From Nocardia sputorum (GTDB lineage: Bacteria > Actinomycetota > Actinomycetes > Mycobacteriales > Mycobacteriaceae), in NCBI RefSeq assembly GCF_027924405.1, contig NZ_AP026978.1, positions 3,534,001 through 3,598,000 on the forward strand: a stretch of DNA of 64,000 nt, given 5' to 3'. A program made the translations under genes and the position numbers. This document shows, in pieces, positions 1-9,794 of this stretch (its first letter is position 1; each line of letters opens with the position of its first letter). The notes under the pieces are model-generated. The model ran no database searches. It had not been told where the DNA came from and saw nothing but the letters and a program-made list of their open reading frames with translations.

Positions 1-64
1 GCGCGTCGGCGCAGGCGCAACAGCCGGGCACGCTGCCGGGGCCTCGACACTGTACTGTCGCTGC

Positions 65-121
65 GTGATTGGGGCGCCAGGCACGACGACACGACCGGAC
101 GCCGCGTCAATGCCCAGGTAG
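65..121 (+). CDS. Possible 18-codon leaderless leader peptide upstream of uppP
   Basis: A TACTGT hexamer (53-58) is followed by six bases and a GTG that opens an 18-codon frame ending at TAG (119-121), 35 bases before uppP. This matches the leaderless spacing seen at many other genes in the window. The peptide has no run of one amino acid that would suggest classical attenuation. It may be chance, or a small uORF that sets uppP expression. Confidence 0.25.
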   Translation: MIGAPGTTTRPDAASMPR

Positions 122-156
122 CAACCCGTATTTCGGGCGGAAGTGGAGGATGGTTC

Positions 157-1101
157 GTGGTTGGCGAGTCGATGACCTGGGTGCAAGCCTTGGTGCTGGG
201 TCTGGTGCAGGGGCTGACGGAGTTCCTGCCGATCTCCTCCTCGGCGCATCTGCGCATCGTGTCGTCGGTCTTCTTCGGCGACGACGCGGGCGCCTCCTTC
301 ACCGCGGTCACCCAGCTGGGCACCGAGGCCGCGGTACTGGTCTACTTCGCCAAGGACATCTGGCGGATCGTCTTGGCCTGGTTCGCGGGTCTGCGCGAAC
401 GGGCGACCGCGCGCGGTCGCCAACAGCTGCCCCTGCACGATCAGCCCACCACGAAACTTCCGGTCCTCACCGCCGACCACCGGCACCTGCTCGACGAGCA
501 GGCCCAGCGCGAACTCGACTACCGCATCGGCTGGTATGTGATCATCGCCACCGTCCCCATCGGTGTGCTGGGCTTCTTGTTCAAAGACGAGATCCGCACC
601 GGCGCCCGCAATCTGTGGCTGGTGTCGTTCATGCTGATCTTCTTCGCGCTGGTCATCGCCGCCGGTGAGCACTTCGGCCGCAAGGAACGCCCGATCGAGC
701 AACTCACCACCCGCGACGGGCTGGTCATGGGTTTCGCCCAGTGCCTGGCGCTGATCCCCGGCGTCTCCCGCTCGGGCGCGACCTCCACCGCGGGCCTGTT
801 CCTGGGATTGGAACGCGAAGCCGCCGTACGGTTCTCGTTCCTGCTGGCCATCCCCGCCGTGACCGCCTCGGGCCTGTTCAGCCTGCCGGACGCGTTCGAA
901 CCCGCCGGTGAGGGACTCAACGCCAGCGGCCCGCAACTGCTGGTGGCCACCGTGCTGGCCTTCGCGGTCGGTTACGCCTCGGTGGCGTGGCTGCTGCGTT
1001 TCGTGGCACGGCATTCGCTGTACTGGTTCGTCGGCTACCGCATCGTGCTCGGCGCGATCCTGCTGGGTCTGCTGGCGGGCGGGGTGGTCTCGGCGACATG
1101 A
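157..1101 (+). CDS. uppP: Undecaprenyl-diphosphatase (bacitracin resistance protein)
   Basis: Integral membrane phosphatase that converts undecaprenyl pyrophosphate to undecaprenyl phosphate, recycling the lipid carrier for peptidoglycan and arabinogalactan. The sequence has the UppP N-terminal motif [14 protein letters not shown] and the second catalytic box PGVSRSGAT, with about seven hydrophobic segments. The family is usually about 275 residues. This one is 314, mainly because of a hydrophilic insert of about 40 residues around positions 80-125. The GTG at 157 is chosen because GGAGG (145-149) lies seven bases upstream. An in-frame ATG at 172 matches the mycobacterial start and is the alternative. 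It heads the conserved uppP - phosphatase - DUF3090 - SCO1664 - mshC block. Confidence 0.95.
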   Translation: MVGESMTWVQALVLGLVQGLTEFLPISSSAHLRIVSSVFFGDDAGASFTAVTQLGTEAAVLVYFAKDIWRIVLAWFAGLRERATARGRQQLPLHDQPTTKLPVLTADHRHLLDEQAQRELDYRIGWYVIIATVPIGVLGFLFKDEIRTGARNLWLVSFMLIFFALVIAAGEHFGRKERPIEQLTTRDGLVMGFAQCLALIPGVSRSGATSTAGLFLGLEREAAVRFSFLLAIPAVTASGLFSLPDAFEPAGEGLNASGPQLLVATVLAFAVGYASVAWLLRFVARHSLYWFVGYRIVLGAILLGLLAGGVVSAT

Positions 1102-1117
1102 TCGCTAGGCTGGCCGC

Positions 1118-1876
1118 ATGACGGTGATCCTGTTGCGGCACGGTGTGTCGACCTCGAACACCGCCCGCACCCTGGCCGGTCGCAGCACCGGCGTCGAGCT
1201 CACCGAGCGCGGCGAGGAGCAGGCGAGGACCGTGGCCGAACGACTGGCCGGGCTGCCCATCGAACGCATCGTGCACTCCCCGCTGCTGCGCTGCCAGCGC
1301 ACGGTCGCGCCGCTGGCGGAAAAGTTCGGGCTGGAACCGGTATTCGACGACCGGCTGCTCGAGGTGGATTACGGCGCGTGGACCGGCCGCCCCATCGCCG
1401 AACTACTGGAGGAACCGCTGTGGAAGGTCGTGCAGCGGCACGCCTCCGGCGCGGTGTTCCCCGGCGGTGAGGGCCTGGCGCAGGTGCAGGCGCGCGCGGT
1501 CGCCGCGATCCGCGAGCACGACCGCGCCCTCGCCGAACAGCACGGCCGCGACGCGCTGTGGGTGGCGTGCACCCACGGCGACGTGATCAAGTCGGTGCTG
1601 GCCGACGCGCTGGGCATCCACCTCGACGGCTTCCAGCGCATCGTCGTCGAGCCCGCCTCGATCAGCGTCGTGCGCTACACCCCGACCGCACCGTACGTCT
1701 GGCGACTCAACGACACCGGCGCCGACCTGTCGGCCCTCGCCGCGTCCGGCGGGCAACCCCGCGCGGCCGGGTCGGCGTCGCCGGAACCCGAAACCTCCGG
1801 ACCAGTCCCCGGTGGCGAACTCGGCAATACCGGGAGTGCGGATAATGGGAATGCGGAGCGCCGAGATTCCTTGTAG
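1118..1876 (+). CDS. Histidine phosphatase family protein (MSMEG_4193 / Rv2135c type)
   Basis: Phosphoglycerate-mutase-like phosphatase of 252 residues. The N-terminal catalytic LLRHGVS box carries the phospho-accepting His, the ERGEEQA helix follows, a second catalytic His lies in VACTHGDVIK, and the Arg of SPLLRCQRT is present. Cellular substrate unknown. The orthologous position next to uppP and DUF3090 is kept in mycobacteria. The start is supported by TAGGCT (1106-1111) exactly six bases before the ATG, with no Shine-Dalgarno, so the mRNA is probably leaderless. The last 50 residues are low-complexity (Pro, Gly, Ser) and likely disordered. Confidence 0.9.
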   Translation: MTVILLRHGVSTSNTARTLAGRSTGVELTERGEEQARTVAERLAGLPIERIVHSPLLRCQRTVAPLAEKFGLEPVFDDRLLEVDYGAWTGRPIAELLEEPLWKVVQRHASGAVFPGGEGLAQVQARAVAAIREHDRALAEQHGRDALWVACTHGDVIKSVLADALGIHLDGFQRIVVEPASISVVRYTPTAPYVWRLNDTGADLSALAASGGQPRAAGSASPEPETSGPVPGGELGNTGSADNGNAERRDSL

Positions 1877-1949
1877 ACAACCGGACGGTCGTCGGATGGA
1901 ATCCCCGCACCGCGGGTAGTCGTTCAGGGTCACGTATCAGGAGGTGCAT

Positions 1950-2534
1950 GTGTCACGCGCAATCCATGTATTCCGCACCCCCGATCGTTTCGTCGCCGGG
2001 ACCGTCGGTGAGCCGGGCGATCGCGCGTTCTATCTGCAGGCGGTGCAGGAGCCGCGCGTGGTCAGCGTGCTGCTGGAAAAGCAGCAGGTCAAGGTGCTCG
2101 CCGACCGGATGGGCCTGCTACTGGACGAGGTCGCGCGCCGCTTCGGCGCCGAAGTGCCCCCGCAGGCCGAGGACGTCAGCGACAACGCGCCGCTGGTCAC
2201 CCCGATCGACGCCGAATTCCGGGTCGGCACCATGGGCCTGGGCTGGGACGCCGACGCGGGCGCGGTGGTGGTGGAACTGCTGGCGATCACCGAGACCGAG
2301 GTCGACGAGTCGGTGGTACTCGACGACACCGAGGAGGGCCCCGACGCGGTGCGGGTGTTCCTCACCCCGATCCAGGCCCGCGAATTCGCGTTGCGCTCCA
2401 CCCGGGTGATCGCGGCGGGCCGCCCGCCGTGCCCGCTGTGCGGTGAGCCGCTCTCCGCGCGCGGGCACATGTGCGTGCGCACCAACGGCTACAAACGCGG
2501 TGACATCTTCGGCGCGGCCGAACTAGAGGAGTGA
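1950..2534 (+). CDS. DUF3090 family protein
   Basis: Conserved actinobacterial protein of unknown function, about 194 residues, opening with the family signature RAIHVFRTPDRFVAGTVG. It ends in a probable zinc knuckle, CPLCGEPL then GHMC. The GTG at 1950 is preferred because AGGAGG (1939-1944) lies five bases before it; the GTG at 1944 overlaps that site. It is followed four bases later by the SCO1664-family gene. The two families co-occur at this locus across Mycobacteriales, which suggests a shared but undefined role. Confidence 0.88.
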   Translation: MSRAIHVFRTPDRFVAGTVGEPGDRAFYLQAVQEPRVVSVLLEKQQVKVLADRMGLLLDEVARRFGAEVPPQAEDVSDNAPLVTPIDAEFRVGTMGLGWDADAGAVVVELLAITETEVDESVVLDDTEEGPDAVRVFLTPIQAREFALRSTRVIAAGRPPCPLCGEPLSARGHMCVRTNGYKRGDIFGAAELEE

Positions 2535-2538
2535 TTCG

Positions 2539-3342
2539 GTGGCCGAGGCCGGGGACGGATTCCACAGCGGCGAGCTGACGGTGATCGGGCGGGTGAGCAC
2601 CGCCAGCAACGTGACCCTGGTCTGCGACGTCGACGACACCGGCGCGACGCCGCTGCGGGTGGTCTACAAACCCATCCGCGGCGAACGACCGCTGTGGGAC
2701 TTCCCCGACGGCACCCTCGCAGGCCGCGAGGTCGCCTCCTATCTGATCTCCGAGGCGATCGGCTGGGGCGTGATCCCCGAAACCATCCTGCGCGACGGCC
2801 CTTTCGGTGTCGGCATGGTGCAGCGCTGGGTCGTGAGCGTGGACAACCACACCGACCGAGGCGACCGGCTCGACCTGATCGACCTGTGCCCGGCGGGCGC
2901 GGTACCCGACGGATTCCGCGAGGTGCTGCGCGCGGTGGACGACGTCGGCAACGAGGTGTCGCTGATCCACGCCGACGATCCGCGGCTGCACCGGGTGGCG
3001 GTGCTGGACGTGCTGCTCAACAACGCCGACCGCAAGGGCGGCCACGCGCTGGAAGGGGTGGACGGGCAGGTCTACGGCGTCGACCACGGCATCTGCCTGC
3101 ACGCCGAGCACAAACTGCGCACCGTGCTGTGGGGCTGGGCGGGTCAGCCCATCGACGACGCGCTCATCGCGGACATCACCGCGTTCGCCAAGCAGCTGCC
3201 GGGCGCGTTCGCCGACACCCTCAGCGAGCACCTCACCGACACCGAGATCGACGCGTTGATCGAACGCACCCAGCAGGTGCTCGACGAGCCGGTGATGCCG
3301 GTGCCGCGCACGTCGCGCCCGATCCCGTGGCCCGCGTTCTGA
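2539..3342 (+). CDS. SCO1664 family protein (kinase-like fold, unknown function)
   Basis: A 267-residue protein of the SCO1664 family, translated from GTG behind AGAGGAG. The motifs VVYKPIRGERPLWDFPDGTLA near residues 35-55 and LLNNADRKGGH followed by VYGVDHGICL near 155-180 resemble the ATP- and metal-binding pieces of phosphatidylinositol 3/4-kinase-like folds. No substrate is known. The start is four bases after the DUF3090 stop, so the two are almost certainly co-transcribed and translationally coupled. Confidence 0.85.
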   Translation: MAEAGDGFHSGELTVIGRVSTASNVTLVCDVDDTGATPLRVVYKPIRGERPLWDFPDGTLAGREVASYLISEAIGWGVIPETILRDGPFGVGMVQRWVVSVDNHTDRGDRLDLIDLCPAGAVPDGFREVLRAVDDVGNEVSLIHADDPRLHRVAVLDVLLNNADRKGGHALEGVDGQVYGVDHGICLHAEHKLRTVLWGWAGQPIDDALIADITAFAKQLPGAFADTLSEHLTDTEIDALIERTQQVLDEPVMPVPRTSRPIPWPAF

Positions 3343-3417
3343 CCGCGGACCCTGCCGCGGGCGGGGTTTCCTGACACAGTTGAAGCTTCCCGCAGCCGGC
3401 GCGACGAGGAGAACGCG

Positions 3418-3840
3418 ATGCCCCACTCCACTCCCGACCGCGCGGCACCGACGGTGCGGATCGTCATCGGCGCACCGACCTACCGCATCGCGTTGCACTA
3501 CGTGCACCTCTACGACAAGAAGCCCTATCCCGACACCGACCTGCACCTCTACGACAACGGCGTCTACTGGTTGAGTTCGGCGGGGGAGAACCACTTCGGG
3601 GTCTACGTCCTCACCGAGGGTTCGGTGGACTCCGGGCGGTTCACGATGCGGTTCATCTCGTTGCCTTCCGCGGACTGGGGCGATACGGTCGCTTATCACG
3701 AGCTCGAGTTCGACGTCGCGCGCGGCGCGTTCACCCAGATCGCGCTCGCCGACACCGATCCCGACATCCCGGAACTGGACGGCACCTTCGCGATCACGCC
3801 CAATACGATCGCCGATCCCACCGGCCGCGCCGACAGCTGA
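3418..3840 (+). CDS. Hypothetical protein, 140 residues
   Basis: I do not recognise this family. The protein is soluble, rich in Tyr and Asp (HYVHLYDKKPYPDTDLHLYD near residues 24-43), with alternating hydrophobic positions that suggest a beta-rich fold and no signal peptide. A GACGAGGAG Shine-Dalgarno lies just before the ATG. It sits between the SCO1664-family gene and mshC and has the same codon bias as its neighbours, so it is very likely real. Confidence 0.7.
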   Translation: MPHSTPDRAAPTVRIVIGAPTYRIALHYVHLYDKKPYPDTDLHLYDNGVYWLSSAGENHFGVYVLTEGSVDSGRFTMRFISLPSADWGDTVAYHELEFDVARGAFTQIALADTDPDIPELDGTFAITPNTIADPTGRADS

Positions 3841-3977
3841 TTCAGCGAAACCGTAAATATTGACATCCCACGATTTGCTGGAAGACGCAGGTCGCGGCGG
3901 GCGGCCGCCGCGGCGGGACGGTCGTGGTCACCGGGCCGGGCAACGATGATGTCCACCACACCTTTACCCTCGTAAGC

Positions 3978-5213
3978 ATGCAGTCCTGGTCCGACACCGC
4001 CCTCCCCACCGTCCCCGGAGCAGGACCGCCGTTGCGGTTGTACGACACCGCCGACCGTCAGGTGCGCCCGGTCACCCCCGGCGCGACCGCCACCATGTAC
4101 GTCTGCGGCATCACCCCCTACGACGCCACCCACCTCGGCCACGCCGCGACCTACCTGACCTTCGACCTGGTCAACCGGCTGTGGCGCGACGCGGGCCACG
4201 ACGTGCACTACGTGCAGAACGTCACCGACGTCGACGACCCGCTGTTCGAACGCGCCGCCCGTGACGGCGTGGACTGGCGCGAGCTGGGCACCGCGGAAAC
4301 CGATCTGTTCCGCGAGGACATGGCCGCGCTGCGGATCCTGCCGCCGCGCGATTACATCGGCGCGGTGGAATCCGTCGACGAGGTCGTGGAGGTCGTGCAG
4401 AAACTGCTCGCTTCCGGCGCGGCCTACGTCGTCGACGACGAGTACCCCGACGTCTACTTCCGCGCCGACGCCACCGAGCAGTTCGGTTACGAATCCGGCT
4501 ACGACCGCGCCACCATGGAGCGCCTGTTCGCCGAGCGCGGCGGCGACCCGGACCGCCCCGGCAAACGCGACCCCATCGACGCGCTGCTGTGGCGCTCGGC
4601 GCGGCCCGGCGAACCGTCCTGGCCCGCCCCGTTCGGCCCGGGCCGTCCCGGCTGGCACGTGGAGTGTTGCGCGATCGCGTTGAACCGCATCGGCCCGGAA
4701 TTCGACATCCAGGGCGGCGGCAGCGACCTGATCTACCCCCACCACGAATACTCCGCCGCGCACGCCGAGTCGCTCATCGCGGGCCGCCGCTTCGCCCGCC
4801 ACTACGTGCACGCCGGCCTGATCGGGCTGGACGGGGAGAAGATGTCGAAATCCCGCGGCAACCTCGTGCTGGTGTCGGCGCTGCGCCGCCAGAGCGTCGA
4901 CCCGGCCGCCATCCGCCTCGGCTTGCTGGCCGGCCACTACCGCCAGGACCGGATGTGGACCGACGCCCTGCTCGAGCAGGCGCAGCGGCGCCTGCGGTTG
5001 TGGCGTGACGCCGTCGCCCTGCAGGCGGGCCCCTCGGCCACCGACACCGTCACCCGGCTGCGCACGCATCTCGCCGACGACTTGAACACCCCCAAAGCGC
5101 TCGACGCGCTCGACAGCTGGGCCCGCCAGGCCCTCGACTACGGCGGCCGGGACACCGACGCGCCCGCGACGATCGCCACCGCCGTCGACGCGCTGCTCGG
5201 CATCCGCCTGTAA
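3978..5213 (+). CDS. mshC: L-cysteine:1D-myo-inosityl 2-amino-2-deoxy-alpha-D-glucopyranoside ligase (mycothiol biosynthesis)
   Basis: ATP-dependent ligase that joins cysteine to GlcN-Ins in mycothiol synthesis, the main low-molecular-weight thiol of actinobacteria. It is a class I aminoacyl-tRNA-synthetase-like protein related to Cys[17 protein letters not shown] holds the zinc Cys and HIGH-like motif, [10 protein letters not shown] carries further zinc ligands, and KMSKSRGN is the KMSKS loop. The start is ATG 3978, giving 411 residues beginning MQSW as in the mycobacterial protein. TACCCT (3965-3970) lies seven bases upstream with no Shine-Dalgarno, consistent with a leaderless transcript. 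Confidence 0.96.
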   Translation: MQSWSDTALPTVPGAGPPLRLYDTADRQVRPVTPGATATMYVCGITPYDATHLGHAATYLTFDLVNRLWRDAGHDVHYVQNVTDVDDPLFERAARDGVDWRELGTAETDLFREDMAALRILPPRDYIGAVESVDEVVEVVQKLLASGAAYVVDDEYPDVYFRADATEQFGYESGYDRATMERLFAERGGDPDRPGKRDPIDALLWRSARPGEPSWPAPFGPGRPGWHVECCAIALNRIGPEFDIQGGGSDLIYPHHEYSAAHAESLIAGRRFARHYVHAGLIGLDGEKMSKSRGNLVLVSALRRQSVDPAAIRLGLLAGHYRQDRMWTDALLEQAQRRLRLWRDAVALQAGPSATDTVTRLRTHLADDLNTPKALDALDSWARQALDYGGRDTDAPATIATAVDALLGIRL

Positions 5214-5256
5214 CGACCCCTTGCCCGCGGCGGCGCACCCGTGATGAGGTTGCCGC

Positions 5257-6339
5257 GTGTGCGGCATCCCTCTCGGCACGGGCCTGTTCGGTTCCGGCGG
5301 CAAACTGGCGACCCTGGCGGCCGGGCGACTGCGGCCCGCCGCCGACTCCACCGATGCGCGCACGATCGCGGCGCGCACCCGATTCTTCGGCGCGGACACC
5401 GTCGACCCCGCCGACGGCTCCCTGCGCACCGACCGGGTCGTGCTGTCGTGGGTGGGTTGCACCACCTTCGCGCTGGCCATCGGTGGTTCGGTGTTCCTGC
5501 TCGACGCGTGGGTGCCGCGGCTGACCAGTACCGGTTACGTCCCGGCCACCCCGCAACAGCTGGTGGACCTGGCCCCGGCGGCGATCTTCATCGGTCACGG
5601 CCACTTCGACCACGCCGGGGACGCCGGCCGCATCGCGCAGGCCACCGGCGCCACCGTGCACGGCACCGCCGAGCACTGCGCCACGGTCGAAGCGCAGGTC
5701 ACCGATCCCACCTTTCCCCTCGCCCCCCACGGTGACGCCGCCACCGCGATCGGCGCCCGGGAGGACCGCACCGTCGGCGCGGTCGAGGTGACCGTCATCC
5801 GGCACCGGCACTCCGCGCGCACCCCACCCGATCCCGTCGGCGGATCACCACGCTTCTTCCCCCGCCCCGAACCAGGCGTCGTGCTCACCCACCCGCCGAC
5901 GCTCAGCGGTCTGCTGCAAGGCCTGCCGCGACTGCGAGACCCCGAGGGCGGGGTGCTGCTGTATCAATTCCGGGTACCCGGCTTCAGCCTGGTGTGGCAC
6001 GACTCGACCGCACCGCTGACCGAACGCGCACCGCAGGTGTTCGACGCCTTCGCCGCGCTACCGGCCACCGACGTGCAGATCGGCGCCGTGCAGGGCTACA
6101 ACCAGATCAGCAACGGCCTGCGCGATCCCCGCACCTACATCGAAGCGCTGCGCCCGGCGCTGTTCGTCCCGAGCCATCACGACAACTGGCTGCCCGGGCT
6201 CACCGCGAGCGCCGGGACCTACGACGCGCCGCTGCGCGCGGAACTGGACAAGATCCCCGCCGCGCGACGACCGGAACTGCGTCCCCTGCACGACCCGGCC
6301 GACTACATCCGGCCGCAGCGGCTCACGTTCCCGCTGTGA
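5257..6339 (+). CDS. MBL-fold metallo-hydrolase
   Basis: A 360-residue metallo-beta-lactamase-fold protein. The metal motif GHGHFDHAGDAG near residues 110-121 is the HxHxDH signature, and a late His pair lies in FVPSHHDNW near 307. It resembles the UlaG/YtnP-like hydrolases rather than class B lactamases. Substrate unknown. The GTG start lacks a strong Shine-Dalgarno. The 3' end overlaps the convergent acyl-CoA ligase by 17 bases. Confidence 0.8.
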   Translation: MCGIPLGTGLFGSGGKLATLAAGRLRPAADSTDARTIAARTRFFGADTVDPADGSLRTDRVVLSWVGCTTFALAIGGSVFLLDAWVPRLTSTGYVPATPQQLVDLAPAAIFIGHGHFDHAGDAGRIAQATGATVHGTAEHCATVEAQVTDPTFPLAPHGDAATAIGAREDRTVGAVEVTVIRHRHSARTPPDPVGGSPRFFPRPEPGVVLTHPPTLSGLLQGLPRLRDPEGGVLLYQFRVPGFSLVWHDSTAPLTERAPQVFDAFAALPATDVQIGAVQGYNQISNGLRDPRTYIEALRPALFVPSHHDNWLPGLTASAGTYDAPLRAELDKIPAARRPELRPLHDPADYIRPQRLTFPL

Positions 6340-8164
6340 GCGAGTCCGCTCCGCCGACGCGGGACCGCCGCGGCTGGGGTTCGTGCACGGTCGCGGCGAG
6401 CTCCTCGGCGTAGAGCAGCGCGATCTGTTCGGCGTATTCGGCCGCGATCGGCCCGCGCCGCAATTTCATCGTCAACGTCACCTCGTCACCGCCGGGCTCC
6501 CAGAAGACCGGCAGCACGGTGAACCGTTTGATCTGCTCGACCCGCGACAAGGTGGCGTTGCCCGCGGCCACACCGCGCGCGATCTCGGCGATCACCCCGG
6601 CGTCGGCTGCCAGCGCCGCCGCCGAAGCGTCCGGCAGCGCGTGCTCGGCGGCATACAGTGCCGCGGTCTCGGCGTCGATGACGATCAGCGCCGTGTTGTA
6701 CGGGCGCGCGTCCCCGATGGTGGCGATCGCGCCCACCAGCGGCGTCGCGGCCTTGATCGCGTTCTCGATGTTCGCCGGGGACATGTTCTTGCCCGCCGAG
6801 TTGATGATCAGCTCTTTCTTGCGATCGACCACCCGGAGATACCCGTCGGCGTCGACGGAGAGGATGTCGCCGGTGTGCAGCCACCCGTCCTCATCGAGCG
6901 CTTCGGCCGTCTGCTGCGGCTGTTTGCGGTAGCCCTTCATCACCAGCGGCCCGCGCACCAGGAATTCCCCGTCCTCGGCGATGCGCCACTGCATCCCGGG
7001 CAGCATCCGGCCCACCGAACCCAGCCGCGCCTGCTGCGGCGAGCAGGCGCTGGCCACGCAGGTCAGTTCGGACATGCCCCAGATCTCCGAGATCGGGATG
7101 CCGATGCCGAAGAAGAACGCGAGGGTCTGCGGCGGAATCGGCGCGGCGCCCGACATCGCCCACTTCAGTTCGTCCAGACCGATTCTCGCGCGCAACCCCG
7201 CCAGCACCAGTTCGTCGGCCCGCGCCCATTCGGCCGCCAGCCGCGTGTCGATCGGTTCGCCGCGCAGCTGGGCGGCGGCTTTGCGCGCCGCGACGCCCAG
7301 CGCCCACTCCAAGGCCACGCGGCGGGCGTGGTCGGGTTCGGCGGCGACGGAGAACTCGATGGCGGCCTTCAGCTTCTCCCACACCCGCGGCACCGCACCC
7401 CAGATGGTGGGGTGGACGTCGGCGAGCGCGGCGGGCAGCAGCGACCGGTCGGGCACCACGGTGATCTGTGTGCCGTACACCTGCTGCAGATACAGCGAGC
7501 AGAACCGGTCGGCCATGTGCGCCGAGGGCAGGTAGGAGGTCTGGCGGTCACCGAACTCGACCGGCAGCACCGCGTGGAACGCCCGCGCCTCGGCCATCAG
7601 GTTGGCGTGGGTGATCTCCACGCCCTTCGGGTTTCCGGTGGTGCCGGAGGTGTAGACGAGGGTGAGCACGTCCTGGGGCCGCACGGCCCGCCAGGTCGCC
7701 TCGAAGTCGAAATCGGCGCGGCCCATGGCTTTGAGCTCGTCGAGCCCCAGGATGCCCTCACCGGTGGCGTCGAGGCAGACGATGGTCTCGATCGGCGCGC
7801 CGCAGGCGCGGATCCGCTCCACGTACTGCTGTTCGCAGATCACCACCCGGTTGCCCGCGTTGGCGAACACGTAGGCCAGCTGCTCGGGGGCGAGGGTGTT
7901 GTACACCGAGAACGAGGTCGCGCCGGTGTGCTGCGCCCCGACTTCCACAGGGTAGAACTCCACCCGGTTGCCCATCATCAACGCCACCGTGTCGCCACGG
8001 CCGACACCCAGCGCGGCCAGACCCGCCGCGACCGCGCGGACCTGGTCGGCGTACTCGCGCCAGGTGAGCGTCTGCGTCCCGCCGATGGACCGGACGGCCA
8101 CCGCGTCCGGGTCGATCGCCGCGCTGTGCTGGAATGCGGCGCAGGACGTGTTCGGTTCGGTCAT
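6323..8164 (-). CDS. Long-chain fatty-acid--CoA ligase (FadD11/FadD15-like)
   Basis: AMP-forming acyl-CoA synthetase of 613 residues that activates fatty acids as acyl-adenylates and then acyl-CoA. Motifs in order are the P-loop-like YTSGTTGNPKGVEITH near residue 170, the WGMSEL region near 365, the LHTGDI box and the terminal RKKELIINSAGKNMSP hinge motif. The long insertions and hinge place it with FadD15/FadD11-type ligases, not with fatty-acyl-AMP ligases. It lies downstream of the crotonase and TetR genes on the same strand, separated by about 340 bases, so it probably also has its own promoter. The 3' end overlaps the MBL gene. Confidence 0.9.
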   Translation of the reverse strand: MTEPNTSCAAFQHSAAIDPDAVAVRSIGGTQTLTWREYADQVRAVAAGLAALGVGRGDTVALMMGNRVEFYPVEVGAQHTGATSFSVYNTLAPEQLAYVFANAGNRVVICEQQYVERIRACGAPIETIVCLDATGEGILGLDELKAMGRADFDFEATWRAVRPQDVLTLVYTSGTTGNPKGVEITHANLMAEARAFHAVLPVEFGDRQTSYLPSAHMADRFCSLYLQQVYGTQITVVPDRSLLPAALADVHPTIWGAVPRVWEKLKAAIEFSVAAEPDHARRVALEWALGVAARKAAAQLRGEPIDTRLAAEWARADELVLAGLRARIGLDELKWAMSGAAPIPPQTLAFFFGIGIPISEIWGMSELTCVASACSPQQARLGSVGRMLPGMQWRIAEDGEFLVRGPLVMKGYRKQPQQTAEALDEDGWLHTGDILSVDADGYLRVVDRKKELIINSAGKNMSPANIENAIKAATPLVGAIATIGDARPYNTALIVIDAETAALYAAEHALPDASAAALAADAGVIAEIARGVAAGNATLSRVEQIKRFTVLPVFWEPGGDEVTLTMKLRRGPIAAEYAEQIALLYAEELAATVHEPQPRRSRVGGADSLTAGT

Positions 8165-8501
8165 CGCACAACCCCGTTCGGTACACCCGGCTTTGTCAGA
8201 CCGTAAGTGCCCGAGTGTGCCGCGTGGGGCGTTTTCGCGCGTTTGCCGTGCACGGCCGACAACTCGATCGCGCGCGGAACCGCAACTCCGGCAACAGAAT
8301 CGGCGGATTATGTCGTGCCGGGTCCCGCTCGCCTAGGCGACCGGGGCGAGCAGTGTGCTGGGGGAAACGAGCTGCTCGGCCCGCTGCGGTCGGTCGGGCG
8401 GCGCTGCCGCTACCGGCTCGCCGCACCGCCGTCCTCACACCTCGACGGGCGTCGAACCGTCTGGCGCACAACCCATTTCGATAGCCACCGGAACGGGATT
8501 C
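8165..8501. other. Intergenic stretch between the crotonase and acyl-CoA ligase genes
   Basis: No convincing gene is present; short frames on either strand lack codon bias and family motifs. It should contain the minus-strand promoter of the acyl-CoA ligase. I see no clear palindrome or terminator. Confidence 0.5.
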
Positions 8502-9152
8502 CTAGGCGGTCAATGCCGCGACGGCGGTGGCGTACATGGTGTTCTTGATCGCGGCGAGGGTGGCGGGGTCTTTGCCGCCCAGCGGGGTCAGCAGCGCGAC
8601 GGCGGTGTCGGTGACGGCTCCCTCGGCGGCGGTGGCGTCGACGATGTCCAGGGCCGCGGCGTCGGTGCCGCCGAAGCGGCGGCCGGTGGTCATCGAGGCG
8701 ACGGCGCTGGCGGGGGCGAGTTTGGCTTGGATCAGCGCGGCCATGCCGGGGGTGAAGGGGATGCGGATATCGACTTCGGGGAAGCAGAAGTAGCCGCGGT
8801 CGGCGCGCATCACCCGGTAGTCGTGCGCGATGGCGAGCATGGCGCCGGCGCCGAACGCGTGACCGGGCAGTGCGGCGGCCGTGGGCACGGGCAGGGTGAG
8901 CATCCGGGCCAGCAATGCCTGCACCCGCCCGACGTACCACTCGGCGCGCTCGGCGTGTGCGCCGAGCCAGTCCAGATCCAGCCCGTTGGAGTAGAACTTG
9001 CCGCTCGCGGTGGTGACCAGGCCCTGGGCGCCGTCGGCCAGGGCGGTGTCGAGGTGGGCGCCGACCTGGTCGAGGAACTCGGGGGAGAAACGGTTCTCCT
9101 CGCCGCCGAGGTCGAGGACGGCGATCTTGTCGTGGTAGTCGAGGGTGGGCAT
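8502..9152 (-). CDS. Enoyl-CoA hydratase/isomerase family protein
   Basis: Short crotonase-fold protein of 216 residues. The oxyanion-hole segments SGKFYSNGLDLDWL (near 53-66) and LPGHAFGAGAMLAIAHDYRV (near 94-113) and the FPEVDI segment resemble peroxisomal-type enoyl-CoA delta-isomerases. It probably isomerises or hydrates an acyl-CoA in fatty acid breakdown. The TetR gene lies 31 bases upstream on the same strand, so both are likely controlled by the palindrome at 9795-9820. Confidence 0.85.
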   Translation of the reverse strand: MPTLDYHDKIAVLDLGGEENRFSPEFLDQVGAHLDTALADGAQGLVTTASGKFYSNGLDLDWLGAHAERAEWYVGRVQALLARMLTLPVPTAAALPGHAFGAGAMLAIAHDYRVMRADRGYFCFPEVDIRIPFTPGMAALIQAKLAPASAVASMTTGRRFGGTDAAALDIVDATAAEGAVTDTAVALLTPLGGKDPATLAAIKNTMYATAVAALTA

Positions 9153-9183
9153 GGCGGGTCCTTTCGGGTTCGGGTGCCGGGGA

Positions 9184-9786
9184 TCAGAGGGGCGGTGGGC
9201 CGACGGCGAGGACGGCGCGCACAGCGCCGCGCAGGTATTCCCGCGCGTGCGGATCGGCCAGCCGGTCGCGGCGCAGCAGCACGGCGGTGGGCAGGTCGAC
9301 CAGGCACAGCGTCATGACGTCGACGGCGCGGCGGTCGCCGCGCTGCCACAGCCGGCGCGACAGCCGCACGAGCAGCTCGACCAGCACGGCGTCGGTGGCG
9401 GCCAGTTCGGCGGCGACGGCCTCGGGTACTTCGCCGAGCAATTCCTCGCGCCGCACGGCCAGCAGCAGCCGGGAGGAGTCCGGGTGACGCTCGGCGAACA
9501 CCGCGGGCGCCTCGGCGGCCGCGACGACGGCCTCGACGCCGTCGCTTTGCCGCAGCGCCGCGTCGACCAGTGCGGTCTGCAGGTCCAGGAAGCGGCGGGC
9601 GGCGCGCAACCAGGTGCGGCCGAGCAGCTCCGCGCGGGATCCGAAGGTGTGGTAGATCGCGCCGTTGGAGATGCCGGTGGCGGCGGCGACCGCGCGTGTG
9701 GTGACCGCGGCGGGGCCGGAGCGGACGGCCAGCGCTTCGGCGGCGTCGAGCACGATGCCGGGGTCGTGCGTGCGAGGGCGGGGCAT
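9184..9786 (-). CDS. TetR family transcriptional regulator
   Basis: A 200-residue TetR regulator. The N-terminal helix-turn-helix is recognisable in TRAVAAATGISNGAIYHTFGSRAELLGRTW (residues about 30-60), and the C-terminal ligand domain is unassigned. TATGGT lies exactly six bases before the ATG with no Shine-Dalgarno, so transcription and translation probably start at the same base. A perfect inverted repeat sits directly over this promoter, so the gene is very likely autorepressed. It also probably controls the crotonase 31 bases downstream and perhaps the acyl-CoA ligase. Confidence 0.9.
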   Translation of the reverse strand: MPRPRTHDPGIVLDAAEALAVRSGPAAVTTRAVAAATGISNGAIYHTFGSRAELLGRTWLRAARRFLDLQTALVDAALRQSDGVEAVVAAAEAPAVFAERHPDSSRLLLAVRREELLGEVPEAVAAELAATDAVLVELLVRLSRRLWQRGDRRAVDVMTLCLVDLPTAVLLRRDRLADPHAREYLRGAVRAVLAVGPPPL

Positions 9787-9794
9787 ATCGCAAC

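Noticed and set aside
8206..8548. Short frames between the crotonase and acyl-CoA ligase genes
   Set aside because: No start signals, no codon bias and no recognisable motif on either strand.
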